A stretch of 64,000 nucleotides of DNA, taken from NCBI GenBank assembly GCA_963210315.1, contig OY723296.1, forward strand, positions 1,116,001-1,180,000. The letters run 5' to 3'. Made by a program: the position numbers and the translations under genes. This DNA comes from Rhynchopus euleeides. Lineage: Eukaryota; Euglenozoa; Diplonemea; Diplonemida; Diplonemidae. Below the pieces are notes generated by a model that was given only the letters and a program-made list of their open reading frames with translations, was not told the DNA's origin and ran no database searches. Below are positions 9,808 through 19,908 of this stretch, piece after piece (position 1 is the first letter of the stretch; each line of letters begins with the position of its first letter).

Positions 9808-12293
9808 TCATTGCCTGGTTTTTGCTCTTCTCCCAACAAGGCTCCTTGTCAGGCAGAAATGCAACGAGGGGGGAGGTGCTCGGTGTTATGTTGCCTTCAC
9901 ACAGACCCATGCGCCTGCCAATCACACAATTCCGCAGGCAACATATTTATGTGTGCTTCGTGTGATCAATGGTGTCTTCAAAGAACGGGTTTTCAAACAA
10001 AACAATTGGCTGACGGTATTGGATTGACACCGCCTGAGAAACTCGTCTTTTCTGAGAGTTCCTGAAAAGCTGAAAAGTAGCGAGACACCCCTCCTCCCCC
10101 CCCCCCCACCAACGACAATTCGCCAGGACAACAAATTCAAAGAAGTAGCCGGTGCCATTTCAACCCACAGCAACATCACCTCATCGGCCCCTGAGAGTCG
10201 CCCAGGGGCTGTCTACTCCTCCGAAGAACTGTTTTGACGACGCGCCCCCTCTCCATCACAGTGGGTGTGGCATTCCCCCCGAGGATCCTCCACCCATTGT
10301 GCGCTCAACCATTTATAAGGGTATTTGGGCGTTCGAAAGAACATCGGGCTGTTGTTGCCCCTCCCCCCTCTCTTTGCGGTTCATCTGCGTTACTTTTGCC
10401 AGTTCGGCGGAGCCAAAAACAACCAGGAAAGCTTTCACCGGCGCGGATCCTTTGCGAGCGCCACCCCATTCAACAGGCTGTGGGTGGTGTGTCCTGCGAA
10501 AGCCATCAACTTTCGCCGATCCGCTTCCCTCTTGGGTTCTACTCTGCTTGGAGTCTTGATAGTTTTCGCTCATCTTGAACGTCAACTGTCTATCGTCAAG
10601 TCAGCCAAGATTCCATATCATGAGGGTGAGCCAGATTCAGGGTTAGCTAGATGCGAGGCGGTGCCAGGCGGTGCCAGGCGGTGCCAGGGGGCGGAAGGGG
10701 AGGACAGGGGAGGCTGGCAGGGGTGGGGGATCTACAAAATCAGTGAAAGGGGGTTCTTCGCTGTGTTGCCGAAAAATGGTGCTTTTTTTTGGTGAATTTC
10801 TCCGAATCTTGTGAGAAAACGCCGATTTTCGCCGGAAAATTTGCAGGTCTCGGCGAATAATATCCCCGAAACAAAGAAAAGGGTCAAAGTGACACATGAA
10901 AGGAATAAAGGTTTGTAAGTGCGCGGGCACAACGGCAATGCGACCCAACGCGAATAGGAAGTTGGCCAGAAAGAGAAGCATCGCCGACGTGACACTTCGA
11001 CATTTGCGAGGCGGGGGACAAATGTGAATCTATCGGAACTCTTAGTAGACGTGCTCGCTATATTTTATTGCTGACGGCTCGGGATCTTTCACGTCCAATC
11101 TGCACCCCCCCCCCCCCCCGCCACCTGCCCCCTTTGGAGTCAATCCCCCCAACCCACGCAGGATCGGTTGTTTCGGTCGCAACAGACCCCGCCCTTCCTG
11201 CCCTCTCCATGCACATCATCCGTCCTGCATGCTTCATGCACGGCGAGTGGTGTGGTACTTCCTCTACTTAGATCTCGCGTGTGCCGACCTTGCAGGTGTT
11301 GCGCAATTGGCTGCATGCCGGGATCACCCTATCGTGGGCTTGCGTGCCCAGGGTCAAGCATCATTCAGAGATTGCGAGCAGCGCCCACTTGTTGCTCGGT
11401 CTCTACGCCATACCCCTGCCTGCTACTACTGTTTCTTTATCTCTGCGAGAGCTAGTTCTTCGAACGTTCCTTGCCCTGCCGTCAATACTATTGCCAGCTG
11501 ACACCACACTGGGTGCTTCCTCACACAGAGGCCCGGTGGTTCCGTGTTTGCGATCAGCGGGCAACCTCTCATTTATCCTCCGCTTTCTCTAATGAATGAT
11601 CCTGTGCGAACTCAGTTTTGACGCATGTATCTTTTTTTTGGGCTCATTTTACGATTACCTGTCTCACGGTGCGGCCACAAATGATGCTGTGGCAGTGGAT
11701 GCGGGTCCGGCCGCCCATACGCGGAGATCATAGCAAACAAACAGCCCCGATTCGTTTTATAGTTTGGGTGAGCGAAGTGGCATCGCGCAGTGTCCCTCAA
11801 GAGGCCACAGCGTGGCGGGCAACCGAGCCCGACACAGGGCAACACGCTGCTTTTCACGTGGACATAGTTTGAAACGGGCCAACCGCCCTCCTGTTGCAAC
11901 TTACTTCACTACCCCCCTTGTTGCAAACCAGCAGCGGAGGGGCTTCGCTCCGAAGCGCGTATAATGCGATCCTGCGAAGGAGTTGGGGCGCACTGGCACA
12001 GCTTGGGAGAGAGAAATCACTGAAGGAACGAACAGATGGCCAACTTGAGGCCTGGAGCAACCCTCACGCCACGTCTCGGGCGCAACCTGCAATCGGGCGA
12101 AGTGGAGACCGCCTTCGCTTCTCTCGGTGGAATCACACCACCCTCCCTTCTCGTGTTTCTGGAGGCCTCGGTGTCTTCAACACGGAAGAAATGGTTTCTG
12201 GCATGTGTTAATGTTGTGATAGAGGCACTAGTCGTGTCGGCCTGTCTTTGCTTCCGGGTCTTCCGGGTCTTGATCGGCGAAATGTAAGGTGAT

Positions 12294-12401
12294 GGGAGCC
12301 TTCGCTCTGTGCCACTGTGTGTCAGACTGTGTCACCTTGCAGCCAGTGTTGTGAGGCGGCCCACTTGTCTCGCTTGACTGCACTACTGAGCGAAGGCCCC
12401 C
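12294..12401. mobile_element. ~108-bp MITE (family M1) with 3-bp target duplication
   Basis: The ends are inverted repeats: left GGGAGCCTTCGCTC, right GAGCGAAGGCCCCC. The element is flanked by GAT on both sides (12291-12293 and 12402-12404). Length and termini match copies at 15864, 23398, 49616 and 62203. It is too short to encode anything, so it would depend on a transposase elsewhere. A 3-bp duplication is known for PIF/Harbinger-like and CACTA-like elements; the family is not decided here. Confidence 0.8.
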
Positions 12402-12941
12402 GATGACATCGTCGATGCAACAAGGCGAGGGCAGGGGAGGGTAGATATTGCATGCGTCTAGGGGGAGAATCGTCTGATCGACACAGTTATCATCAGCGAA
12501 GGGTTTGACCACTTAGAAATATGGCATCGTGCAATGTACACCGCCTTCGGCATCAGGATTCGATCGTGGCATCCAAATCAAACCAACCGAGAGACTTGTT
12601 AAGCTTCTTCATCAAGCCATTCGACGATACACTCGGAGCAACCCACTTCTGCTGGATGTTTTGCTGTTCGGTCGTTACCATTTCACAGCTGCAGTGCGTC
12701 CACCCTGCATCTTTATTGAGAGTCGTGCTCACGAAAGGAGGTCGTGTCAATGAAGTCCATCCTTGGAGAACACCTCATCACTAGGCGCAAGGGAGGAGGA
12801 TGTGGTGGTGGTGGTGGTGGGGGAGGGGGGAGGGCGTCCCTCTGCAATAAGCAAATTCCATTCGTTCCTTTCTCCCTCTTTCAGGTATCACCGCAGTCAT
12901 TTTATTTGACCACAGCAGCAGTATCAAAAAGAAGGATACCG

Positions 12942-13045
12942 AGCAGCGCTTTGGGGGCAACAAAAGGCAAGCTCCTCATTGCGGGTGCTGCTTTTGTTTT
13001 TCCCCCCCCCCGCGGCTTTGGTGCGCACAACAACAGGCTGCACCG
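12942..13045 (+). repeat. Dispersed repeat R6, second copy
   Basis: Matches 8000-8082 in the same orientation, with a C run inserted before GCGCACAACAACAG. It lies 12 bases before an R3 copy. Confidence 0.6.
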
Positions 13046-13057
13046 ATATTTTTTTTG

Positions 13058-13271
13058 ACTAGTTACGAGCGACGAAGCGGAGCGAAGTCGTGAAGTAACG
13101 AAGGAAATCGTACCACTGAAGCTTTTGGATTAGCACCTTCATGCCACTTCACAGGGCCTCAACACAGCCTTGAGACAGCAAGTGTGCGCTCACAAAAAGT
13201 AGTCCGGAGCTGTTCTCCCACAGTTGCTGGACAGGGTGTCTATAATGAAGCGAAAGGAGTACGATTTTCTC
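13058..13271 (+). repeat. Dispersed repeat R3, long copy
   Basis: About 214 bases beginning ACTAGTTACGAGCGACGAAG and ending GCGAAAGGAGTACGATTTTC. It is nearly identical to 62328-62540. Its 3' third recurs, split by a MITE, in the third intron of the PRPP synthetase gene, and a weak relative lies near 52150. No terminal inverted repeats are obvious. Confidence 0.85.
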
Positions 13272-14241
13272 TGGGTCGTGCGCCCTGTCGGGACAGGATT
13301 GTCCTGGGTTGATTAGAAACCCGTGCTGTGTTGCGCATCCCGTTTGCTTCCCCCCTGGCATCTTTCTCACGGTGGCTTTTGTTGCGCTTTTCGGCTCTGC
13401 CAGCGAAAGCCGCCCATAGCTCTCAACATCGCTCGAATCTTACCCAACCCCCCCCCCCCCCCCCCCACCACCACCACCACCTTTGCTGACTCTCCCCATG
13501 CACGAGACCAGCCACCCCCCATAGAACGTATTCACCCAACCCAATGCCCCGAGAGCGAGCCAGTCAAACAAACGACCAGATAATGAAATGAATCACCCAG
13601 TAGTGAAGATCGCAGAGTGGGGGTATCTGGGGTAGTGCTAATAGGAAGTCGGGAAATCCCCCCCCCCCTCTCCCCCCCGCCTCATCTCGGCTACGATTCT
13701 GACCCGATTCCAGAAACAAAGGGGGGGAGGGGGGACAGGTGGTTCCGTGTTCCGACCCCCCTCTCTCCGATCTCTCCTTCTCTCTCCCCCTTTCCCTCTC
13801 TCCTGTCACCCTGTCCCCTCCCAAGGAGGCGTTAGAAAATCTTTTGCCGAAAGAAGGGAAGTTCCCTCCCTCCCTCCCACCACACACCCCCCCCCCCCCT
13901 CCCCCCGCCCTTCCGAACAGCGAAGAAGCAGAGGTGCGACAGGTGCTGCTCGGGAACAACAGAGGTCGCCGCACATCCCCACACCCTTCTTCCCCTTTGC
14001 CTTTCCCTCTCTATTGCGATGGCCAGGGTGTGCGCTTCCCGCGGGATGGGGTATGATGGCGGATATCGGATATACCTTGTCCGTGGGTTAGCCCGTGTGG
14101 TATCTCACACTGTTCCGGCTATTGTGTACCCCCCCCCCCTCCCCCCCCCGACACCGACACCGACACCACCACCACACCCCGGTTAAACAAAACACCAGTT
14201 GGGCGGTGCCTGCCCTTACCCCCCCGGAGACATCCGCCACA

Positions 14242-15210
14242 ATGGCCGCGATGCCCACACGCACACCGACTAACCCCACAGCAGTATCGGGGTCTGCATT
14301 GTCTACACTTCAGAACCGGGAGAAGTTCCGCGTGTCCACCCTGAATGCTAAGGCGGTGTGCCGCATCCTGTCGCTGCTGCTGTGGTCGAGGGACCCTGTG
14401 TGCAGGATTGTTGTCAGCGATACCGGGCTCCGGGTGCATATGAGCGATGGCGGGAAATGCGTCCATGCGACCGCGCTCATCCGGGAGGAGCTTTTCAACG
14501 AGGTTGTCACTGCGGGGCCCGGGACGAATGTGTGCTTTGGCGTCAACCTCAGCCACCTCATTTACGCCTTCGGCATGACAGGCCCAGGCCCTCAGCTGGT
14601 GCCGCTTGTGATGCGTTACCCGGGGCCTGACGGGAGTGTCCTGATCGAAACTGTTGATGGGGACCACAGCACATCGTGCGCCTTAGCTGCAAAGGTGTGG
14701 GATGGCGACTACCTCGACCTTGCCTTTGCGAAGCATGAGGTGTTGCTGAAGGCCAGCATGAAGGCGGAGCTCCTGAAGGAGGTGGTGACGGATATGGAGC
14801 AGATGAACACCGATGCGCTTGACGTGGCGTTCTCTCAGGAGAAGCAGTCCATCACCTTCACAGGTGGCACGCCAAGCACAGGAACTGTGAGTATTGAGGC
14901 TTCCACACATGTGTCTAACCAGCTGCTGTCGTCTATCGAGGTGGTGCGGAGTGGGACGACAACGCTTGCATTGGGGCATCTCGCCCACACCATCAAGACG
15001 GATTACTTCAAGGAGATTGCCTCAAAGACAGCAGTAGCTTCGGACCATGTCACATTCCGCGTGAATGCCGTCGGAGCTGTGTCTCTTGTCTTCCACATCA
15101 AGTCTGCAGAAGCCGCTGCGACCTGCGGTGTCGAGTGCACGATACTGCCCCTCTACCGAGCCCAGGCCGATGGAGGGGATGCTGTCCAGATGACGCCAAT
15201 GGGGCTCTGA
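14242..15210 (+). CDS. Rad1-like subunit of the 9-1-1 checkpoint clamp
   Basis: 322 residues; human RAD1 has 282. The ATG at 14242 has a good context (CCGCCACAATGGCC). The protein has the two-lobed sliding-clamp pattern: the N-terminal lobe shows FRVSTLNAKAVCRILSLLLW and then VVSDTGLRVHMSDGGK, and the C-terminal lobe ends SLVFHIKSAEAAATCGVECT followed by ILPL. That end matches the closing strands of Rad1 and PCNA. Rad1 is preferred over PCNA because the GxxLxS and DLMNL hallmarks of PCNA are missing and the Met-rich start and TILPL-like end fit Rad1 better. Rad1 pairs with Rad9 and Hus1 on damaged DNA in the nucleus. No intron is seen. A pyrimidine tract ending in AG (14228-14229) precedes the start by 12 bases. 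PCNA or Hus1 relationship is the main alternative. Confidence 0.7.
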   Translation: MAAMPTRTPTNPTAVSGSALSTLQNREKFRVSTLNAKAVCRILSLLLWSRDPVCRIVVSDTGLRVHMSDGGKCVHATALIREELFNEVVTAGPGTNVCFGVNLSHLIYAFGMTGPGPQLVPLVMRYPGPDGSVLIETVDGDHSTSCALAAKVWDGDYLDLAFAKHEVLLKASMKAELLKEVVTDMEQMNTDALDVAFSQEKQSITFTGGTPSTGTVSIEASTHVSNQLLSSIEVVRSGTTTLALGHLAHTIKTDYFKEIASKTAVASDHVTFRVNAVGAVSLVFHIKSAEAAATCGVECTILPLYRAQADGGDAVQMTPMGL

Positions 15211-15863
15211 ATGCCTTGCGCTGCCCGTAGGGCAGCTCTCCCTGCGTCTGCTTTGTGGGTCTCTCATGCATCTAACCCGCTTGTGAGTGCATTGCCCATT
15301 GCCCGTTGCATCTCTTCGGAGTGGCGGCTGGGGCTAACTCCAGCCTGCATGCAGGGTTTGTCGACCCTGATCCATACGGAAGTGAACCCCCCCCCCCCCA
15401 CCACCCCCACCCCGCAGCCCCTCTCCCCACAGCCTTTAGAGCGGGATGTCTCATCGCCTCATCCCACCTGTTAGAGCAGTCTCATCCCACAACCCATTCC
15501 AAACCCACCCCCCTCCCCCCCCACCCACTGCCAAGAGTAAGGTTTGAAGGTGTGTTGGGGGGTTTGTGACTTCGGACTTCAGTTGGCCCGATTCTTGGTG
15601 GGTGCTCACACACGCCTGTCTCAAGCGCGCTCTCCTTCATCCTCTCTCCAGACTGCATGCGTCTTCCCCTGTCCTGCCCCAGGGGGGCAGCGTGCAGGGA
15701 ATAGGATCTCTCCTTCTTAGCCCCCATCAACCCGGGTGGCCCGGGTGGCAGAGAGTGGCTGTCTGGGGAGGGAATGGAAGAGTGGGGGGGTGTGGTGTGG
15801 TGTGGCGGTGTGAGGGTGGGGGGTGGGGGTAGGGTGGGGAGTGCAAAAAGAAAAACAGCCACA

Positions 15864-15972
15864 GGGGGCCCTCGCTACCAGTCACTGCTCGTCACAGCTC
15901 GTCAGCCAGTGAGGGGAAGTGGGCCGTGGCTCACTTTTTCTCACTCAGTCACACTTGGTAGCGAAGGCCCCC
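15864..15972. mobile_element. ~109-bp MITE (family M1) with 3-bp target duplication
   Basis: Left end GGGGGCCCTCGCTACCA, right end TGGTAGCGAAGGCCCCC: a 17-base inverted repeat with one mismatch. ACA flanks it on both sides. The interior shares the CACTTTTTCT-type word with the copies at 36119 and 49616. Confidence 0.85.
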
Positions 15973-16239
15973 ACAGAAAAGAGAGGCCCGTCGTTAGTGT
16001 GTGTGGGGGGTGGAGGCGGAGGTGGGGGGGGGGGGGAGGGAGTGGGGAACTGATTTTTTTGGCAGTGCTCTCTGCAGAGAGTGGGTTGGTCCCGACACGC
16101 ACCCACCCCCCTCCCTCACTTCTCTCTTCAATACCCCCCATCCATCCCCCACTCCCCACCCCCCCCCCTCTTTTGGACGCAATAGCGGAGCGTTTGCGAA
16201 AAAGCACTGTTGTGGATGATTCTTTTGACGCTCACCCAC

Positions 16240-16252
16240 TCCCCCATTCCAG
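16240..16252 (+). other. Splice-acceptor-like site before cyclin start
   Basis: A pyrimidine-rich tract ends CCCATTCCAG, 11 bases before the ATG at 16264. One of about ten such sites placed just upstream of start codons in this window. Confidence 0.5.
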
Positions 16253-16263
16253 CCGTACACACA

Positions 16264-17520
16264 ATGCTGTGGGAGTCTTCGACCCACAGACGGCACCTCC
16301 AAAGCGAATCATCTGTGCGACTACGCGGGAAGCATCTTTACCCTGCCTTGTCTGAGGCACTTTGGTTCTGCTATGCATTATGCAGGAGGTTGCGTCTGCC
16401 GCTGGGCGTGCTGTGCACCGCCTCGATGTACATCCAACGATTCTACCTGCAGGCGGAGCCGGCACGCATCCCACAGGGCGATGACCAGCATGTTCTGACC
16501 TCTGCGCTCTACATTGCGATCAAGGTGTACGACCTGCCGATCAGCCTGCGGCACTTCCTCGGCATGCTTTCCACCGCAATGAGCGGCACCACGTCAGAGG
16601 CCTCCACAGCTTATGAGATCGAGCTCCTCCAAGCGATGGACTTCTGCCTGGTGGTGCACAGCCCCTTCAAAACCCTCGAGGTGGTGCAGTGCCACGCGCG
16701 GGAGTCGCTCACCTGGAGCCACCTCCTCGACCCCAAGGCGGTGGCGCGCGACCTGGCGTGGTTCGCCACAGCAGCGCCTGCCCTGCTGTGCTACCCCCCG
16801 CAGGCCGTCGCGGCAGCTGCAGCGCTCTGCTGGGCAGACAGCTTCCTGTCGCAGCAGCAGCGGGGCGGCAGCACTGCCGCCGACGGCGCCGACGCGCTCC
16901 CCCTCCCCCCCACCGCTGCCGCCGCACAGTTCTCCGCACTCCCCAGCATCGAACATGTCATGGGCTGCCGCGAGGGGAGCGCCACTGTGTGCGACCTGCT
17001 GTCCTCCCTCGCACACAGCGCCAGCCTACACTTCTCCACCGAGGGGTGCGCTGGGGTAGCGGCGCCACCACCCGCAGGCTCCGGGCGGCAGAGCCCTGCA
17101 GACGCCGAAGCGGAGTACACGCGGGGGCTGCACAGCGCCAAGGCACGGCTCCTCTTCCCTAAGGCAGTGTCGCGCTGCATCCTCGAATACGCCGGGGGTG
17201 CGACGCGGGAGACCCGCGCCCTCCTGTCCGTCTCCAAGGCAGCCTGCGGGGTGTGGGCTGAAGCTTGGTGGGCCTGCAGTGTTGGTGGTGGTGGTGGCGG
17301 CGAGGACACCGCCCCCCCCGTGGCAGGCGTGTCAGGGTTCCATCTGGGAGAGGTCTGCCTCCTGCGGCGTGTGGCCCTGTCCCTGGCGTACACAGGGCGG
17401 GCGGAGGTGAAGGGGTGGAGCCTTTCGCGGAACGCGGTGTCCGCCCTCCGACAAGCGCAGAGCAGCGGGGCCTCCTTCTCAATCAGCCTCAGGTCGTGCA
17501 ATCCTGCGAGCCTCGAATAG
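16264..17520 (+). CDS. Cyclin H/C-type cyclin
   Basis: 418 residues. A cyclin box spans about residues 25-140. FCYALCRRLRLPLGVLCTAS and then YIQRFYL is helix 1 and 2, ALYIAIKVYDLPISLRHFLG is helix 3 (compare the family pattern LAxKVEE), and YEIELLQAMDFCLVVHSPF is the E-x-x-L-L-x-x-L-x-F-x-L-x-V-x-x-P element shared by cyclins H, C, L and T. The second cyclin fold is divergent and interrupted by Ala/Pro/Gln-rich stretches. The transcription-type cyclins bind CDK7- or CDK8-like kinases in the nucleus; the V-H-S-P-F wording points to cyclin H. ATG 16264 is preferred because an acceptor-like AG lies just upstream. The C-terminal ~150 residues are unassigned. No intron is seen. Confidence 0.65.
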   Translation: MLWESSTHRRHLQSESSVRLRGKHLYPALSEALWFCYALCRRLRLPLGVLCTASMYIQRFYLQAEPARIPQGDDQHVLTSALYIAIKVYDLPISLRHFLGMLSTAMSGTTSEASTAYEIELLQAMDFCLVVHSPFKTLEVVQCHARESLTWSHLLDPKAVARDLAWFATAAPALLCYPPQAVAAAAALCWADSFLSQQQRGGSTAADGADALPLPPTAAAAQFSALPSIEHVMGCREGSATVCDLLSSLAHSASLHFSTEGCAGVAAPPPAGSGRQSPADAEAEYTRGLHSAKARLLFPKAVSRCILEYAGGATRETRALLSVSKAACGVWAEAWWACSVGGGGGGEDTAPPVAGVSGFHLGEVCLLRRVALSLAYTGRAEVKGWSLSRNAVSALRQAQSSGASFSISLRSCNPASLE

Positions 17521-17951
17521 CCAGGAGGACCCCAGGGGGAACTCCCATGCAGCAGTGGGGTGGTGGGGTGGGAGTGACTTGGGGGGGTGGGGGGTGCGTT
17601 CAGAGGTTTACAGAAAGCCATCATCTCACCGTTGTGATTGCAACGTCTGTGCAGTGAGGTGTGTGGGGGGGTGGGGGATGGAGTTAGATGTATTTTCGCC
17701 CGTGTGGTGGTCCCGCTGCGCAAGGGGTGGGTGGGGGAGGAGTGCATCGGTGGCAGGTGGCTGCTGTTGCAAAGCCGGTTTTTCATGTGTGGCTGAAGGG
17801 CGGCAGTTCTCCCCCACACACCGACACGCTCAACACGAGTATTTTTCTTCATGATGCCGCCGTGCCGTTGGAAGTTGCCTTTACACCACATCAAGCTCGC
17901 TCGCCCCACCACCTCTCGCAGGGCGTGCAGGCGCACAGCCGTGGTGGCGCT
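17521..17951. other. Short spacer with G-rich tracts
   Basis: G-rich low-complexity sequence after the cyclin stop, then a pyrimidine-rich part ending CACCTCTCGCAG at 17921, 30 bases before the next ATG. No gene or repeat is seen. Confidence 0.5.
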
Positions 17952-18449
17952 ATGCTCCGACGCACAGCCCTGTCATGCGCGACAGGCAAGCCGAAGATAA
18001 AAAAGCCGGCAAGCTCTCTGACAGGGAAGCCATCCATCAAACGGAGCGAGGCGAAATCCACCGCTGAGGCGGAGAAGGAAACTGCGAAAAAGATCAGGAA
18101 TCGCGAGGTGCTGGCGCTCAAAGATCTGCGCCATGTCTCGGGGGCGCATATGGCAGACATCATTTTCACGGCCCTGACGTCGCGCTGGAGGTCCAGCAGC
18201 CCCTTCCAAAGGCTCTGCCAGACCACTGCGCGCACTATGTTCGTCCAACTCGTCTTGTTCTACATAGTATTCAGCTGTATCTATGACGTCGTGTGCCTGA
18301 TCCGTGAGCACCGCGCAGGAACCTACGCGCTCGAGAATGGCATCTCGCATAGCAAGCCTGTTGCCGGCTTCGGGGGCGTCGATGCCGCAGAGGAGGATGT
18401 GCCGCTCAACCCCACGGGGGCAGGGCAGGTTCCGCTCGCCGGGTCCTGA
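17952..18449 (+). CDS. Small single-pass membrane protein, unknown function
   Basis: 165 residues from ATG 17952; not recognised as any family. The N-terminal half is strongly basic (many Lys and Arg, residues 1-70). One hydrophobic helix (about 96-118) begins MFVQLVLFYIVFSCIYDVVC. The tail is acidic and small-residue rich. The layout fits a tail-proximal anchored protein with a basic domain on one side, perhaps of the endomembrane system. Codon use matches the neighbouring genes, which is the main reason to accept it; the frame is open further upstream (to 17688) without a better start. Confidence 0.55.
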   Translation: MLRRTALSCATGKPKIKKPASSLTGKPSIKRSEAKSTAEAEKETAKKIRNREVLALKDLRHVSGAHMADIIFTALTSRWRSSSPFQRLCQTTARTMFVQLVLFYIVFSCIYDVVCLIREHRAGTYALENGISHSKPVAGFGGVDAAEEDVPLNPTGAGQVPLAGS

Positions 18450-19781
18450 GTGGCGTGTGGCGAATGGGGGCTACCCATATCCTGCGTGTTGCTGCAGCGG
18501 GATATGCCTGGCAGCCTGACGGCTTTCACCCCATCTGCACAAAAAGGCAGGGATAGCTCAGGGATGTGATGTCTGGAGGCAAAGGCGTGCAGCCGTTTCG
18601 TGGCGTGGTTCAGCGCATGATCAGATCGCAGCGCCGAGAGGGACATGCAGCAGCATGCGCATTGCGGGCGGATCATACAGCAGGTAGCACACGCCATGCG
18701 CCACAGGGGGGATTGGCACGCTGTGGTGTGTGCTGCACGGTTGCTGTATGCACAGGGGCAGCGTTTAGAACCCTACCTAGAGGCGGAGGTGGGGAGGATA
18801 TCCTCCAAGGCGAGGGGGAGGGGGGGAGGGGCAACCTCCAAGGTGTTGGGTGGGAACGGCGACCCCACACACACATGCAGGCCACCCGCAGGTCTCAGGC
18901 GGGTGTATGGTGCCCACCTGAGGTGGGTCGCCCTCACACATTGGCTATCCCCCTTGCTGTGTGGCTTCCTGGGTTTGTCGGAGCCAAGGAGGTCGCTGCT
19001 GGTGGCTTCTTGCCTGGGCAGATTCTGGAGCCCTTTCATCCGCTCTCTCTCGGCAACCAGGGAGCAGCACGTCTTACGTTGCACAAAAGACGTGATACCC
19101 AGCACGCTGCTGCAGGGTCCACAACGTCTTACCAAGGATCTGTCTTCACAAGGGTGCCTCTAGTTTGAAAGGCGTGTGTTCATCGCAAAAAAAGCAAAGC
19201 CAGCCCAGAGACTTCCGCATCGGTTTGCAGGCAAGGGAGCTGCTTCGACCTCTAGAGTCATAAATGTGAATTATGCGTCTGCAGATAATCTCCCGTCCCC
19301 TCCCCCCGCCCCCCCGTCCCCCATGCGAGATTTGGAACGGTGCCATTCAACTCATGCAAACAAGCATGGTACTATTCCCACAGACACCGCCGCTATGCCG
19401 CCCCACATCTGCCAGGAAAACATTGGACACACGGAGCTGGCCGAGGGCGAAACCAGCTGGGGGGGTTAGGGAGGGAGGGCGGGGGGTGGTCATCGCCGAA
19501 ACCGCACCGACAAACATCCCCGCCGGCATTGCGTGCGCCGATTTGACCACCCCCACCCCCCACCCCCCCCTTCGCCCGTTGTGCTTCCTTCTACTTCTAT
19601 TTCACTGCCCCCCTTACGCCCCGCCTCGCCCGCCGCAGCAAAAACCCCGCCATGCGCCCCTCGGAGTGTTGGCGCTGACGACCTGACCTCTGCCTGTGTG
19701 CGGCAGTGGGGATCACATCCAAGTGCAGGTTGTGGGTGCGCTCGATCTGCCCGGCACACACCCCCCCCTCTAAAACAAAGG

Positions 19782-19823
19782 GCGATTTGATTTTCCATTC
19801 ACTCTCGACGATCAAACCCCCTC
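19782..19823 (+). repeat. Dispersed repeat R1, 3' fragment
   Basis: Reads TTTGATTTTCCATTCACTCT and then CGACGATCAAACCCC, the last ~40 bases of R1. Confidence 0.7.
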
Positions 19824-19869
19824 TAAAACAAGAAAGACCCAAGTGTGTGTGAGGAACACTAACCGGTTG

Positions 19870-19898
19870 CTGCCTTCCTCCTCCTCCTCCTCCTCTAG
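19870..19898 (+). other. Splice-acceptor-like site before S9-like gene
   Basis: A long CTC-repeat pyrimidine tract ends in TAG at 19896-19898, 10 bases before ATG 19909. This is the clearest of the pre-start acceptor-like sites. Confidence 0.6.
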
Positions 19899-19908
19899 GC
19901 CACATCCA

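Larger units (their letters stand above)
6007..14241. other. 8.2-kb gene-poor, repeat-rich region
   Basis: No open frame here has recognisable domain motifs; the short frames on both strands overlap one another in low-complexity C/G-run sequence. It contains an R1 fragment, an inverted R2 fragment, two copies of R6, one ~108-bp MITE and one R3 copy. A recurring word of the type TTCTATTTCACTAC before C runs appears near 6665, 7720 and 8365, and also near 2370 and 19595. Exons of an unrecognised gene cannot be excluded. Confidence 0.55.
15211..16263. other. Spacer between Rad1-like and cyclin genes
   Basis: C and G runs plus one M1 MITE (15864-15972). At 15570-15595 a short stretch resembles the R2 word with CAGTTGG-CCGATT. 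No gene is seen. Confidence 0.6.
18450..19908. other. Spacer between membrane protein and S9-like genes
   Basis: Overlapping open frames in several phases (for example 18566-19168) show no motif. An R1 fragment lies at 19782-19823 and a CTC-repeat pyrimidine tract leads into the next gene. Confidence 0.5.

Noticed and set aside
10650-10690. Short direct repeat GCGGTGCCAG as a regulatory array
   Set aside because: Only about three units of a low-complexity word with no gene near it.
16791-17936. 381-codon minus-strand frame opposite the cyclin gene
   Set aside because: It is Arg/Pro/Ala-rich and mirrors the GC-rich third positions of the + strand gene: a shadow frame.
18566-19168. Overlapping + strand frames of 172-200 codons
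   Set aside because: Two phases are open at once, neither has motifs, and there is no plausible start context.
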